From Nocardioides gilvus (GTDB taxonomy: Bacteria > Actinomycetota > Actinomycetes > Propionibacteriales > Nocardioidaceae): a DNA stretch of 64,000 nt. Of the stretch, positions 26,610-35,738 are shown piece after piece (position 1 is the first letter of the stretch; each line of letters starts with the position of its first letter). A model generated the notes under the pieces. That model was not told the DNA's origin. It saw only the letters and a list, made by a program, of their open reading frames with translations, and ran no database searches. A program made the translations under genes and the position numbers. The DNA is taken from NCBI RefSeq assembly GCF_003194605.1, contig NZ_QHKY01000002.1, positions 124,001 through 188,000 on the forward strand, given 5' to 3'.

Positions 26610-28394
26610 TCACTCCTGCTCCTGGGCGGCCTGGTCGTCCAGCAACCTGCGAGCGCGATCACCGTTCTCCTCCTGCGCCAGGGCACGACGGAAGTTGTCC
26701 AGCTTCTGCTCGCCAGCAGGGAAGGGCGGCAGCAGCGGCACGTCCGGATCGACGATCGCCTCCAGCACGACCGGCCGGTCCGCGCTCAGCGCGCGCTGCC
26801 ACGCCGCATCGACCTCGTGACCGTGCTCGACGCGGATGCCGGTGAGGCCGAGCAGTTCCGCGTACGCCGCGTACGGGAAGTCGGGCAGCGACTGGCTGAC
26901 GTCGTAGCGCGGGTCGCCCTCGGTCTCGCGTTGCTCCCAGGTCACCTCCGCCAGGTCCTGGTTGTTCAGCACGAGCACGACGAACCGCGGGTCGGTCCAG
27001 TCCTGCCAACGCGAGGCGACGGTGATGAGTTCGGCGATGCCGTTCATCTGCATGCCCCCGTCGCCGACGAGCGCCACCACTGGTCGCTCCGGGGCCTCCA
27101 ACTTCGCTGCGAGCCCGTACGGCAGACCCGAGCCCATCGAAGCCAACGTCGAGGAGAGGTGGGCCTGGACGCCGACCGGCAGCGTGAGGTGACGGGCGTA
27201 CCAGTAGACGACGGACCCCACGTCGACGCTGACCTGCGCGTCGGCGGGCAGACGCGGTGTCAGCGCCCGGACGACGTACTCCGGGGTGAGCGGGTGGGCC
27301 TGCGCCGAGGCGCGCTCCTCGGCGATGCGGTGCCAGCGCTCGACCTGCTCAACCACCTGGGATCGCCACGTCGACTCCGAGCGGTCCTCGAGCAGGGGGA
27401 GGAGCCGTTCCAGGGTCTCGGCGGCGTCTCCGACGAGCCCGACCTCGACCGGGTAGCGATTGGCGAGGTGACGTCCGTCGATGTCGACCTGTACGCCCCG
27501 CGCCTGACCCGGCGCGGGGTAGAACTCGGTCCACGGGTCGTTCGTGCCGACCATCAGCAGCGTGTCGCAGTGGTCCATCAACCATCCCGACGCCGTGGTG
27601 CCCAGATGGCCCATGACCCCGCAGCTGGTGGGGAGCGTCTCGTCCCACCACGGCTTGCCGAGAAGGCTCGTGGTGACGCCGGCCCCCAGTCGCTCCGCCA
27701 CTGCTCGCACCTGTGCGCCGGCGTCCCTGGCCCCTTGGCCGACCAGGAGCGCGACACGCTGGCCTGCGTTCAGGACGGCTGCGGCCTCTGCGAGGTCGTC
27801 GTCTGCGGGGATCACACGGGGCTTGCGCCACTGTGGTGCGGTGGGCACGACGCCGTGCTCGTGTGGCGGCTCCTCGGGTGCGGGTTCGACCTGTACGTCA
27901 TGGGGCAGGACGACGACGCACGGCGAACGGGTGGCGAGGGCCGTACGGAAGGCACGGTCGATGACCATGGCAGCCTGCTCAGGAGCCAGCACCGTCTGGA
28001 CGTACTGGGCAGCGACGTCCTTGAAGAGTGACGGGAGGTCGATCTCCTGCTGGTACTCCGAGCCGAGCGCCGTGGTCGGCTGCTGGCCGACGATGGCCAC
28101 CACCGGCTGGTGGTCCAGCTTCGCGTCGTACAGCCCGTTGAGGAGGTGCACGGCCCCGGGACCCTGGGTGCTGGTCACGACGCCGATCCCGCCGGTGTAC
28201 TTGGCGTGGCCAACGGCCATCAGCGCGGCGTTCTCCTCGTGACGTGCCTGGACGAACGCCGGGTCGCCGCCCGCTCGTCGCAACGCACCCATCACCGGAT
28301 TGATGCCGTCTCCGGAGTAGCCGAAGACGCGGTGCACGCCCCAGGCCAGCAGACGTTCGACCACCAGGTCCGCGACCAACCGTTGTTCCGTCAT
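26610..28394 (-). CDS. ThDP-dependent enzyme, pyruvate oxidase/dehydrogenase (PoxB)-like
   Basis: This is a 594-residue protein of the acetolactate synthase/pyruvate oxidase family. The catalytic glutamate lies in FVQARHEENAALMAVGHA, the central domain has VGTNDPWTEF, and the ThDP/Mg motif runs GDGGMQMNGIAELI to NNQDLAEV. ATG 28394 has GGAG six bases upstream; the open frame extends to 28463 but without a ribosome site. The sequence fits a flavin-containing enzyme acting on pyruvate (acetate formation at the membrane in PoxB), but substrate and flavin use are not proven. It is divergent from a YjbQ-family gene across 75 bases. Confidence 0.85.
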   Translation of the reverse strand: MTEQRLVADLVVERLLAWGVHRVFGYSGDGINPVMGALRRAGGDPAFVQARHEENAALMAVGHAKYTGGIGVVTSTQGPGAVHLLNGLYDAKLDHQPVVAIVGQQPTTALGSEYQQEIDLPSLFKDVAAQYVQTVLAPEQAAMVIDRAFRTALATRSPCVVVLPHDVQVEPAPEEPPHEHGVVPTAPQWRKPRVIPADDDLAEAAAVLNAGQRVALLVGQGARDAGAQVRAVAERLGAGVTTSLLGKPWWDETLPTSCGVMGHLGTTASGWLMDHCDTLLMVGTNDPWTEFYPAPGQARGVQVDIDGRHLANRYPVEVGLVGDAAETLERLLPLLEDRSESTWRSQVVEQVERWHRIAEERASAQAHPLTPEYVVRALTPRLPADAQVSVDVGSVVYWYARHLTLPVGVQAHLSSTLASMGSGLPYGLAAKLEAPERPVVALVGDGGMQMNGIAELITVASRWQDWTDPRFVVLVLNNQDLAEVTWEQRETEGDPRYDVSQSLPDFPYAAYAELLGLTGIRVEHGHEVDAAWQRALSADRPVVLEAIVDPDVPLLPPFPAGEQKLDNFRRALAQEENGDRARRLLDDQAAQEQE

Positions 28395-28469
28395 CGAGGC
28401 TCCATACCCCGACGTCGGGGGAATCATGCGAGCCTTCACGGGCTGGTTCGGGCAAGCCACCATGGGCTG

Positions 28470-28874
28470 GTGGAATCACAGGTGCACCGCTACCGGACCG
28501 GGGACGTCGAGCGCGTCCTCGACATCACCGACGACGTTTCCGACTGGGTTGCTGAGCGCGGGGACGGGTTGCTGCACGTCTTCGTACCGCATGCCACTGC
28601 CGGGATCGCGATCCTCGAGACCGGTGCTGGTTCGGACGACGACCTGCTGGCGGCCCTGGCCGACCTGCTGCCGGTCGACGACCGTTGGCGCCACCGGCAC
28701 GGTTCGCACGGCCACGGTCGCTCGCACGTGATGCCGGCCCTGGTTCCGCCGTACGCGACGGTCCCGGTGCTCGGCGGGCGGTTGATGCTGGGGACCTGGC
28801 AGAGCATCTGCCTGGTCGACCTCAACATCGACAATGCCGATCGAGAGGTCCGCTTCTCGTTCGTCGCCGGGTGA
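28470..28874 (+). CDS. YjbQ/UPF0047 family protein
   Basis: This is a 134-residue protein. Signatures of the family are LHVFVPHATAGIAILETGAG, the His-rich stretch WRHRHGSHGHGRSHVMPAL, and the closing LMLGTWQSICLVDLN. Family members have been linked to thiamine-phosphate synthase side activity, but their true role is open. GTG 28470 was taken as start; a second GTG lies at 28482, and neither has a clear ribosome site. The divergent neighbour is a ThDP enzyme, which would fit a thiamine link, though this may be chance. Confidence 0.82.
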   Translation: MESQVHRYRTGDVERVLDITDDVSDWVAERGDGLLHVFVPHATAGIAILETGAGSDDDLLAALADLLPVDDRWRHRHGSHGHGRSHVMPALVPPYATVPVLGGRLMLGTWQSICLVDLNIDNADREVRFSFVAG

Positions 28875-28888
28875 CGCAGTCCGGCAGG

Positions 28889-29692
28889 TCAGTCGACGAA
28901 ATCCCGGACCAACCTCGCGAGCTCCGCGGCGTGCAGGTCGAGCATTCCGTGGCTCCAGCCGGGTAGGTGCCGGTAGGCCAGGTCAGGGCGTAGGTCGAGG
29001 GCCTTCAGCGTGTGGTCGTGCAGGTCGTCATCGCCGTTCAGGACCAGCGTGGGGACGGCGCTTCGGGCCACCGCGCTCGCGTAGTCATGGTCGAACGCGG
29101 CGGCGTGGCCCCACCACGAGGTCCGTGGGTTGCGCAGGACGTCGGCGAACTGTTCGGCCAGGTGGTCGGCCGTCCAGGCGGCCTCCGACCATTTGCGATG
29201 CCCGTCCCACATGCGCTGGATGTGGCTGCCGTCGTCCTCGACTGCGGGTCGCAGGTAGTGCTCGCGCATCGCTGCGCGCTCGTCGTCGCTGAAGATCGGC
29301 GCGGAGATCAGCACGGCGTGCTTGACGAGGTCCGGTCGGCGTTCCGCGACGGCCAGCGCGGTCATCGAACCGGTGTGGTAGCCGAGCACGTCGATCTCGT
29401 CCCACCCCAGGGCGTCCGAGAGCTCAGTGATTGCCTCGGCATAGTCGTCGATGCTGGGCCGCGTGGAAGGCACGTAGCTCTCCCCGAAACCGGGGGTGTC
29501 GGGGGCCGCGACGATCCGGTCGGTCCCCATCTCGTCCTGGAACCGTCGGTAGATGCGCCCGGAGTTGGGGCTCATGTGCAGGCACACGAGCGGACGGACA
29601 GAAGCAACTTCCGGCGTCGCGACTCGGCAGTGGAGCTGCCCCTCGGGGACATCGACGTAGGACTTGCTGAACGACGGAGTGGACTGAGTCAC
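28889..29692 (-). CDS. Alpha/beta hydrolase-fold protein with His at the nucleophile position
   Basis: This is a 267-residue protein. The oxyanion-loop region (PLVCLHMSPNSGR) and the following APDTPGFGES are typical of the alpha/beta hydrolase fold, as are a late LNGDDDLHDHT (acid loop) and PGWSHGMLD (catalytic His). At the nucleophile elbow, where GxSxG is usual, the sequence is GYHTG (G104-H106-G108). The fold is clear, but a standard serine-hydrolase mechanism is not. It lies alone, convergent with the YjbQ gene (14 bases apart). No substrate can be proposed. Confidence 0.82.
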   Translation of the reverse strand: MTQSTPSFSKSYVDVPEGQLHCRVATPEVASVRPLVCLHMSPNSGRIYRRFQDEMGTDRIVAAPDTPGFGESYVPSTRPSIDDYAEAITELSDALGWDEIDVLGYHTGSMTALAVAERRPDLVKHAVLISAPIFSDDERAAMREHYLRPAVEDDGSHIQRMWDGHRKWSEAAWTADHLAEQFADVLRNPRTSWWGHAAAFDHDYASAVARSAVPTLVLNGDDDLHDHTLKALDLRPDLAYRHLPGWSHGMLDLHAAELARLVRDFVD

Positions 29693-29784
29693 AGTCGCAG
29701 ATTACAACGATGTTCCGCTCCGTGGAACCTGTGAGTTGGGGGGGGCCTGCCTACGTCCAAGGACTTCTGTCCCCGGGGTTGTCG

Positions 29785-30393
29785 TCACGAGGCCACGGCC
29801 GAGTCTTGTGGCTGCGCGCTCGACTCGGCAGGCTCTGCCGGCAGCCGGCGCGCACGATCGCGCCACGCGCTGACGAACATCCACGCGGCGTAGAGCAGCA
29901 GTGCGCCACCCGCGACGGGGACGAATCGCATCCTCATCTCGCCGGAGATCATGACGTTCATCCACCCCAGCAGGGGGATCGAATACGTCACGACGCCGCG
30001 CAGTTGCTCCTCACGTACGGGCTCGAGGTCGGCGGTGGCGTTCGCGTCGCCCTTCGTGACCAGCAATCGGGCGCCGTCCTCGACCCCTGTGCCGACCACC
30101 CGGTGGGTCGCGACGGTCGGCTTGCCGGACTCCAGCTGAAAGGTGACCACGCTGCCGACGGGCACGTCATCGATGCTCCGGGGCCGCACGACCACCAGCG
30201 ACCCCACTGGAATGGTCGGCTCCATCGAGGCACCCAGGATTGTGTAGCGCTGCGCGCCCGTGACAGCGGGGACCACGATCACCGCGATGACAGCCAGGGC
30301 CGCCAGGCCGAAGAGTCCCCACGTCACTCCGCGACCGAGGTACCGCCACGCCGATCGGGTCGTCCACGAGGACCGGGCCCGTCCGACGAGCAT
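29785..30393 (-). CDS. sipW: Signal peptidase I, SipW/archaeal type
   Basis: This is a 202-residue membrane protein. A hydrophobic segment at about residues 22-45 precedes the catalytic serine S56 in LGASMEPTIPVG. The box THRVV places H97 where most bacterial type I peptidases have a lysine, which marks the SipW/endoplasmic-reticulum type, and TKGDAN contributes D116. A second hydrophobic segment lies near residues 157-175. These enzymes cut the signal peptides of TasA/CalY-like proteins. The start overlaps the stop of the TasA-like gene by one base (TGATG), so enzyme and likely substrate are translated together. Confidence 0.9.
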   Translation of the reverse strand: MLVGRARSSWTTRSAWRYLGRGVTWGLFGLAALAVIAVIVVPAVTGAQRYTILGASMEPTIPVGSLVVVRPRSIDDVPVGSVVTFQLESGKPTVATHRVVGTGVEDGARLLVTKGDANATADLEPVREEQLRGVVTYSIPLLGWMNVMISGEMRMRFVPVAGGALLLYAAWMFVSAWRDRARRLPAEPAESSAQPQDSAVAS

Positions 30394-30971
30394 CAGCCTT
30401 CGGCGGGGGGCAGAGGCTCAGCGACCTGGGTCAGGGTGACCGGAACGGGCTCAAGGAAGATCCCGTTCACCATCGACTCCGGGTCCTCGAGGTCCGCCGG
30501 CACCGAGATCGAGATCTTGACCTCGACCATGCCGCGACCCGTGACGTTGAAGGCACGCGCTTCGTTCGTCGGTGCATAGCTGAGGCCGTCGGACCATTCC
30601 TCGACCGTGCTCACTGTCAGTTCGGCGTCGATCGCGTCCATGACTGACGAAGAGGTGTTCCCGAAATCCAGCGCGGCAACGCGCAGCACCGCGTCCGCCC
30701 CCAGGGCCACATCGATCCCGAAGTTGTGCTGGTACGTGACGACATCGCCGGGGACCAGACGATTGCTGTAGCCGATCAGCGTGTCGTAGGTCATTGCCTC
30801 GCCGTTCAACGAGTACGTCTTCGCACCGCTGTCGAGCAGGAGATGACCCATCTGGAGAGTCATCGCGTCCGTGCTCTCGGAGTCCTGCCAGTAGGCGAGC
30901 GAACCAGCACCGCTTCCGAAGAGTGCGACGGCCGCGGCGGCGGCGACTGTTCCTTTGATGACCTTGTTCAT
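30393..30971 (-). CDS. TasA/camelysin-like secreted protein with SipW-type signal peptide
   Basis: This is a 192-residue protein. The N-terminus (basic MNKVIKG, then a long Ala/Val run, ending GSLAYWQDSES) is the signal-peptide form that SipW-type peptidases cut, with the likely cut after A26. The mature part is strand-rich, contains no Cys and has the block IGYSNRLVPGDVVTY, which is typical of the family. TasA-like proteins form extracellular fibres or surface coats, but fibre formation here is only inferred. An AAGGA ribosome site lies just upstream of the ATG. It is the first gene of a pair with the peptidase. Confidence 0.88.
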   Translation of the reverse strand: MNKVIKGTVAAAAAVALFGSGAGSLAYWQDSESTDAMTLQMGHLLLDSGAKTYSLNGEAMTYDTLIGYSNRLVPGDVVTYQHNFGIDVALGADAVLRVAALDFGNTSSSVMDAIDAELTVSTVEEWSDGLSYAPTNEARAFNVTGRGMVEVKISISVPADLEDPESMVNGIFLEPVPVTLTQVAEPLPPAEG

Positions 30972-31095
30972 GACAATCCTTAGGGGAGGGGGGACACGCC
31001 GTTCAGTGGCGGTGCGCTCACCCTAGGAACGCGTGTCATCGAGCATGCGGCTTCCAGCCACCGACATCGGTGGTTGTGGGAGCCGTCCCTTGCTC

Positions 31096-33237
31096 TCAAC
31101 CGTGGTAGGTCTGTGCGCGATCGTCCACGAGGACCTGCGCGGCCCACGGTCGATCCGGGGGGAGCAAGCGACCTACGAAGCGGTTGTCCGCCTCGTCGAG
31201 CAGGACTCGCATCCATGCGGCGACCGCCGTGGCGGTCGCCGGCTCGACGCGGCCGTCACCTGCGTCGTCCAGGAGGACCACGTCGACGCCGCGGGTGCGC
31301 GCCCGCATCGCCGCGTCGATCAACGCAGGGTCCAGCAGCCGACCCGCACGATACCCGTCTCGCAACCGCCCCTCGATGCCACGCGCGCGGGCTCGACCCG
31401 CCGCGTCGAGAGCATGTCCCGCCGCGACTCGCGAGAGGAACGGCCCGGCCAGGTCGTCCATGGCGGCGGCGTGATCCTCGAGCTCGTGTCGGGCCGCGGC
31501 ATCCCACTCCCGCTGCTCGGTGGCCGTCACCGCCCGACGCGCGAGCGCCCGCGTGGAACGCCGCAACCGAACGATGGCGACGGACAACAGCGTTCCCAGG
31601 CCGACTGTCGTCGCTGTGCGCACACCGACGCTCACGAGCTGGACAGCCTCACCGTCGCGCAGCGCGGCGTGAGTCAGGAGCATTGCGAGCATCACCACCA
31701 GACCGCAGATGGCGAGCACCGGGCGCGCGTTCAGTGCCACGGCCACGAGCACGAATCCCGCGGCGGGTAGGAACCACGCGCTTCCGTAGGTCAGCGGGGC
31801 CGGTGTTGCGAGCAACCCCAGCAACACCGTGACGCAGGCCAGCACGACCGTCGCCACGTTGCGGATCGTCGGCGCGGGCAGTGAGGGAAGCGTGAGTGCG
31901 GCAGAGACCAGGATTCCGGCGAGGATGAGCAGTGGCATCCACCAGCTGTCGGTGACGGTCACGGACGCCGCCACAGCGACGAGGGTCTGGGTCGCAACGA
32001 ACAGGACGGTGGCAACGAACGCACCCACCCGGTCACCGTCCAGAGTCGGCCCCGGTGTACCTGCCACGTCATCATCCTCGCCGTCGCTCGCCTCAGCCCA
32101 GCGCAGCTCGACCGTCGTACCGTGCTTCGGCTCGGACGTCACGCGGCCGGTACCGCCCGCGACATCCCGCATCGCACCCACGATGCTGGCGGTGACACCC
32201 ATCCGCCCTGGCCGGATTGACTCCGCAGAGAATCCGATCCCGTCGTCAGCGATCCGCAGCAGGAGATCGCTGCCGCCGACCTCGAGCCGGACGCTGCGCC
32301 TGCACGGCCCGGCGTGGCGGACGCTGTTGTCCAAGGCCTGGCGGGTCGCGATGAGCATCGCCTCTGCCACGTCACGGCGAGGGACCAGTGCCTGCGGGAC
32401 GCAGTTGATCTGTAGGTCAGCGCCGGCGTCCGCAGCCATTGCGCGCAGTTGCTCGATCCAGTCACTGACATCGCGGTCCGCATCAATCATCGCAGCGGCC
32501 CGCCGAGCCTGCGATTGCACCGCTGTCGCGGTGTCCGGCGTGTACTCGGCTGCGCCACGAAGGGCGGCCAGCACCTCGTCGTGGACGAAAGCGGCGACTC
32601 TGGCGCGTGCGGCCAACCGGCCCCGGGCGGCGCCCTGCTCGGCCGCGAACTGCTCGGCCCGCCCGGCGGCAGCGTCGAGCTCGCGACTCGTCCGCAAGGC
32701 ATGGGCGGCGATCACACACAGGGCCGCAGCCGTCATCAGCGCCTGGGCGTCGTTGGCGAGTCCGATCATCGAGTAGCCGCCCAGGAGCAAGCGGTACAGC
32801 ACCACGAGACACACCCACACCACAGTTGATGTCCACCCGAGCCGTGCGCCGCCCGCTACAACAGCGGCCACGGCAAACCCCCCGAAGGTGGTCAGCGCCC
32901 ACGGCAGTGTCCCGCCCGATCCGGTTCCGGTGAGGGCTCCGCTCACCGGGGCGAACAGCACGAGCGCCGCGAAGAACAGTGCGACGCCGGTCGCTGCTCC
33001 GCGTCGCAGGGCCCGCGCACCCAGCCAGGGCGCCGCCACACCGACGACCAGGAGCACGGCAAAGGCTGAGGTCGTGAGCGCAACGAGCCAACCCGGTAGC
33101 TCCACCCGGCCACGGGGGTCCGCGACCGCGGATGTCACGACGGCGGAGAAGATGACCGCGACCGCCACGCCGAGCAGCAGGATGCGCAGGGTGGCCAGCT
33201 CAGCGGGGTGCCCCTGTGACCGTCCGGAGTCAGCCAT
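31096..33237 (-). CDS. Sensor histidine kinase with a second membrane plus degenerate kinase-like module
   Basis: This is a 713-residue membrane protein. ATG 33237 overlaps the end of the response-regulator gene by eight bases. Residues about 15-185 form six or so membrane segments. The phospho-acceptor helix AFVHDEVLAALRG has H219, and the ATPase domain has the N-box RQALDNSVRH (N304) and the G-box IADDGIGF near 330, as in NarL-partner (HPK7-type) kinases. After about residue 395 there are four or five more membrane segments, then a 150-residue cytosolic part (LEDHAAAMDDLAG to LVDDRAQTYHG) that looks like a worn kinase domain without N and G boxes. The signal sensed is unknown. Confidence 0.82.
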   Translation of the reverse strand: MADSGRSQGHPAELATLRILLLGVAVAVIFSAVVTSAVADPRGRVELPGWLVALTTSAFAVLLVVGVAAPWLGARALRRGAATGVALFFAALVLFAPVSGALTGTGSGGTLPWALTTFGGFAVAAVVAGGARLGWTSTVVWVCLVVLYRLLLGGYSMIGLANDAQALMTAAALCVIAAHALRTSRELDAAAGRAEQFAAEQGAARGRLAARARVAAFVHDEVLAALRGAAEYTPDTATAVQSQARRAAAMIDADRDVSDWIEQLRAMAADAGADLQINCVPQALVPRRDVAEAMLIATRQALDNSVRHAGPCRRSVRLEVGGSDLLLRIADDGIGFSAESIRPGRMGVTASIVGAMRDVAGGTGRVTSEPKHGTTVELRWAEASDGEDDDVAGTPGPTLDGDRVGAFVATVLFVATQTLVAVAASVTVTDSWWMPLLILAGILVSAALTLPSLPAPTIRNVATVVLACVTVLLGLLATPAPLTYGSAWFLPAAGFVLVAVALNARPVLAICGLVVMLAMLLTHAALRDGEAVQLVSVGVRTATTVGLGTLLSVAIVRLRRSTRALARRAVTATEQREWDAAARHELEDHAAAMDDLAGPFLSRVAAGHALDAAGRARARGIEGRLRDGYRAGRLLDPALIDAAMRARTRGVDVVLLDDAGDGRVEPATATAVAAWMRVLLDEADNRFVGRLLPPDRPWAAQVLVDDRAQTYHG

Positions 33238-33898
33238 GGCGCGGCGTCGGCAGGAACCCGTCTTCGAGGCTGCGCCGATACAGCTCGACCTTTGTCGCTG
33301 CAGGTCGGCCGAGCTGGTGGTAGACGCTCCGGATGCGCCGCAGGTGGTCGTTGACGGTGTTCTCACTCACGAACAGCATCTCGCCGACTTCTCTCGCCCC
33401 CAGCCCAAGGGCGTACAGGCTCAACACCTCACGTTCACGCGCCGACAGCGGCGCCGAACGGAGGATCGGATCAGTGTCGAGCGCAGATGCCCACTCTGTG
33501 GTCGGGACGCACTCGCCCTGCGCCGCCGCGAGCAGCGCCGCGCTCAGCACCTCACGGGGAGCAGACTTGCGCATGATCCCGAGCGCCGCGGTCTGGGAGG
33601 CCGCCCGCACCAGAAAGGGGTTCTCGGCCGCGGTCAGGAACAACACCGACGCACCCCACGCGACTGCCGCCTGCACGTTCTCGTCCGGCGTGCTCTCGTC
33701 AGGGAGGCTGAGGTCGAGAACGACGAGGTCTGCGTCCTGGCCCGGTCGGATGAGGGACTTCATCGACGTCTCGTGGCGCGCGAACACGAGTCCGGGTGTG
33801 TCATCGACGATGGCCTGCACCGCCATGGCCACGAGCTCGTGGTCATCGACGACGGCGACCCGCTTCGGCTGGGCCACCAGCTCAGTCTCAGATGACAC
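33230..33898 (-). CDS. LuxR/NarL-family response regulator
   Basis: This is a 222-residue protein. The receiver domain has the acidic pair D18-D19 (VVDDHE), the phosphorylated D62 in LVVLDLSLPD, and a conserved Thr or Ser around FLTAAE with a Lys at IMRKSAP. The C-terminal domain (PLSAREREVLSLYALGLG to FVSENTVNDHLRRIRS) is a LuxR-type helix-turn-helix. It is translated just before its sensor kinase, with overlapping ends, so they form a two-component pair. Targets are unknown; the TasA-like and SipW genes directly downstream on the same strand are the nearest candidates. Confidence 0.9.
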   Translation of the reverse strand: MSSETELVAQPKRVAVVDDHELVAMAVQAIVDDTPGLVFARHETSMKSLIRPGQDADLVVLDLSLPDESTPDENVQAAVAWGASVLFLTAAENPFLVRAASQTAALGIMRKSAPREVLSAALLAAAQGECVPTTEWASALDTDPILRSAPLSAREREVLSLYALGLGAREVGEMLFVSENTVNDHLRRIRSVYHQLGRPAATKVELYRRSLEDGFLPTPRHG

Positions 33899-34202
33899 CC
33901 GCTGAGCCTATCGTCCTGACCGGGGCTGGTCAGGCAAAGCAGTGAACACGGCAGCATCCGTCGGGACCCCTCACTCGATCGAACCGACGCAAGTCAGGCT
34001 CGAGCCCGGACTGCGTCGGATTGTGCGGACTGTGCGGTGTCTGGGTGTCACTGGGTGACACCCAGACACCGCACAAGCACTGAGCCACCGGTCCGGGGGC
34101 TTCGGGATCTCCATGCACTCCGTGGTCAAGCTCTGGAGCAGACGAAAGGGCCCCTGGTCCTGCGGTTGCAGGTTCGGGGCACCTTCGGGGTTCAGGCGTG
34201 GA
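33899..34202. other. Gene-free stretch between response regulator and glnA
   Basis: These 304 bases hold no convincing open frame. They lie downstream of glnA and upstream of the response regulator, which are on the same strand. The only clear element is the perfect 20-bp inverted repeat at 34031-34075. The promoter of the two-component pair should lie in the left part, but no clear -35/-10 pair was seen. Confidence 0.6.
34031..34075 (-). terminator. Perfect 20-bp inverted repeat downstream of glnA
   Basis: The left arm (34031-34050) and right arm (34056-34075) are exact reverse complements, with loop CTGGG. The arms read TGTGCGGTGTCTGGGTGTCA and its complement. It lies about 130 bases beyond the glnA stop on the transcribed side. 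No T-run follows. A terminator is the likeliest role; a protein-binding palindrome is an alternative. Confidence 0.6.
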
Positions 34203-35624
34203 TCAGATGTCGTAGTAGAGCTCGAACTCGTGCGGGTGCGGGCGCTGCTGCACCGGCTCGATCTCGTGGGTGCGCTTGTAGTCCACCCAGGTCTCGATGA
34301 GGTCGGGGGTGAAGACGTTGCCCACCGTGAGGTAGTCGTGATCGTCCTCGAGAGCACCGAGCACGGCCTCCAGCGAGGTCGGGACCTGCGCGATCTCGGC
34401 CATCTCGTCCGGCGGCAGCTCGTAGATGTCCTTGTCGATCGGGTCCGGCGGCTCGATCTTGTGCTTGATGCCGTCGACACCGGCCAGCATCAGGGCCGAG
34501 AAAGCCAGGTACGGGTTGGCCGACGGGTCGGGGAAGCGCGCCTCGACGCGCTTGGCCTTCGGGTTGGTGCCGGTCAGCGGGATCCGGATCGACGCCGAGC
34601 GGTTGCGCGAGGAGTAGACCAGCGAGATCGGGGCCTCGAAGCCCTTCACCAGGCGGTGGTACGAGTTCACCGTCGGGTTGGTGAAGGCCAGCAGCGACGG
34701 CGCGTGCTTCAGGATGCCGCCGATGTAGTGCCGCGCCATCTCGGAGAGGCCGCCGTAGCCGGTCTCGTCGTAGAAGAGCGGCTGGCCGTTGGTCCACAGT
34801 GACGAGTGCACGTGCATGCCGGAGCCGTTGTCGCCGAAGATCGGCTTCGGCATGAAGGTGACCGACTTCTTGGCTTCCCAGGCGGTGTTCTTGACGATGT
34901 ACTTGAACTTCATGACGTCGTCAGCGGCCTTGAGCAGCGTGTCGAAGCGGTAGTTGATCTCCGCCTGACCGGCGGTCCCGACCTCGTGGTGGGCGCGCTC
35001 CACGAGCAGTCCGGAGGCCTCGAGGTTCTTGACCATCGCGTCGCGCAGGTCGGTGTAGTGGTCGTACGGCGCGACCGGGAAGTACCCGCCCTTGAGTCGG
35101 GTCTTGTACCCGAGGTTGTCGTCGCCCTCCTTGCCGGAGTTCCACCAGCCCTCGACGGAATCGATGTGGTAGTACGACTCGTTGACACCGGTCGAGTAGC
35201 GGACCGAGTCGAAGATGTAGAACTCCGCCTCCGGGGCGAAGTAGGCGGTGTCCGCGATGCCTGTCGAGTCGAGGTACGCCAGCGCCTTGCGAGCGATGTT
35301 GCGAGGGTCGCGGGAGTAGGCCTCGCCGGTGATCGGGTCATGGATGAAGAAGTTCACGACCAGCGTCTTCGCCGTACGGAACGGGTCGAGGTAGGCGGTC
35401 GACGGGTCGGGGAACAGGTTCATGTCCGACTCGTTGATGGCCTGGAAGCCGCGGATCGACGAACCGTCGAAACCGAGCCCCTCCTTGAAGACGGACTCGT
35501 CGAACGACGAGGCAGGCACCGTGAAGTGCTGCATGATGCCGGGCAGGTCGCAGAAGCGTACGTCGACCATCTCGACGGCTTCGTCCTTGATGTACTTCAG
35601 CAGATCATCGCTGTTTGCGAACAT
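34203..35624 (-). CDS. glnA: Glutamine synthetase, type I
   Basis: This is a 473-residue protein, the usual type I length. Motifs include [37 protein letters not shown], the ATP-binding block [18 protein letters not shown] and [12 protein letters not shown]. The stretch [11 protein letters not shown] carries the tyrosine that GlnE adenylylates in the GSI-beta group, so the enzyme is probably controlled that way. A very good AGGAGG lies ahead of the ATG, and a candidate GlnR-like half-site sits 115-130 bases upstream. It is divergent from the RDD-protein gene, as in other actinobacteria. Cytosolic dodecamer in the family. Confidence 0.97.
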   Translation of the reverse strand: MFANSDDLLKYIKDEAVEMVDVRFCDLPGIMQHFTVPASSFDESVFKEGLGFDGSSIRGFQAINESDMNLFPDPSTAYLDPFRTAKTLVVNFFIHDPITGEAYSRDPRNIARKALAYLDSTGIADTAYFAPEAEFYIFDSVRYSTGVNESYYHIDSVEGWWNSGKEGDDNLGYKTRLKGGYFPVAPYDHYTDLRDAMVKNLEASGLLVERAHHEVGTAGQAEINYRFDTLLKAADDVMKFKYIVKNTAWEAKKSVTFMPKPIFGDNGSGMHVHSSLWTNGQPLFYDETGYGGLSEMARHYIGGILKHAPSLLAFTNPTVNSYHRLVKGFEAPISLVYSSRNRSASIRIPLTGTNPKAKRVEARFPDPSANPYLAFSALMLAGVDGIKHKIEPPDPIDKDIYELPPDEMAEIAQVPTSLEAVLGALEDDHDYLTVGNVFTPDLIETWVDYKRTHEIEPVQQRPHPHEFELYYDI

Positions 35625-35738
35625 TCGTCCTCCTTGGCCGCGTGTCTGGGGCGACCTGACGTTCCGGGGAGTGGCCGGTGCGACGCTGCACCGAATGACG
35701 TGTACTTGCAGGGCAGATGCTGAGACCGTATCCCGATT

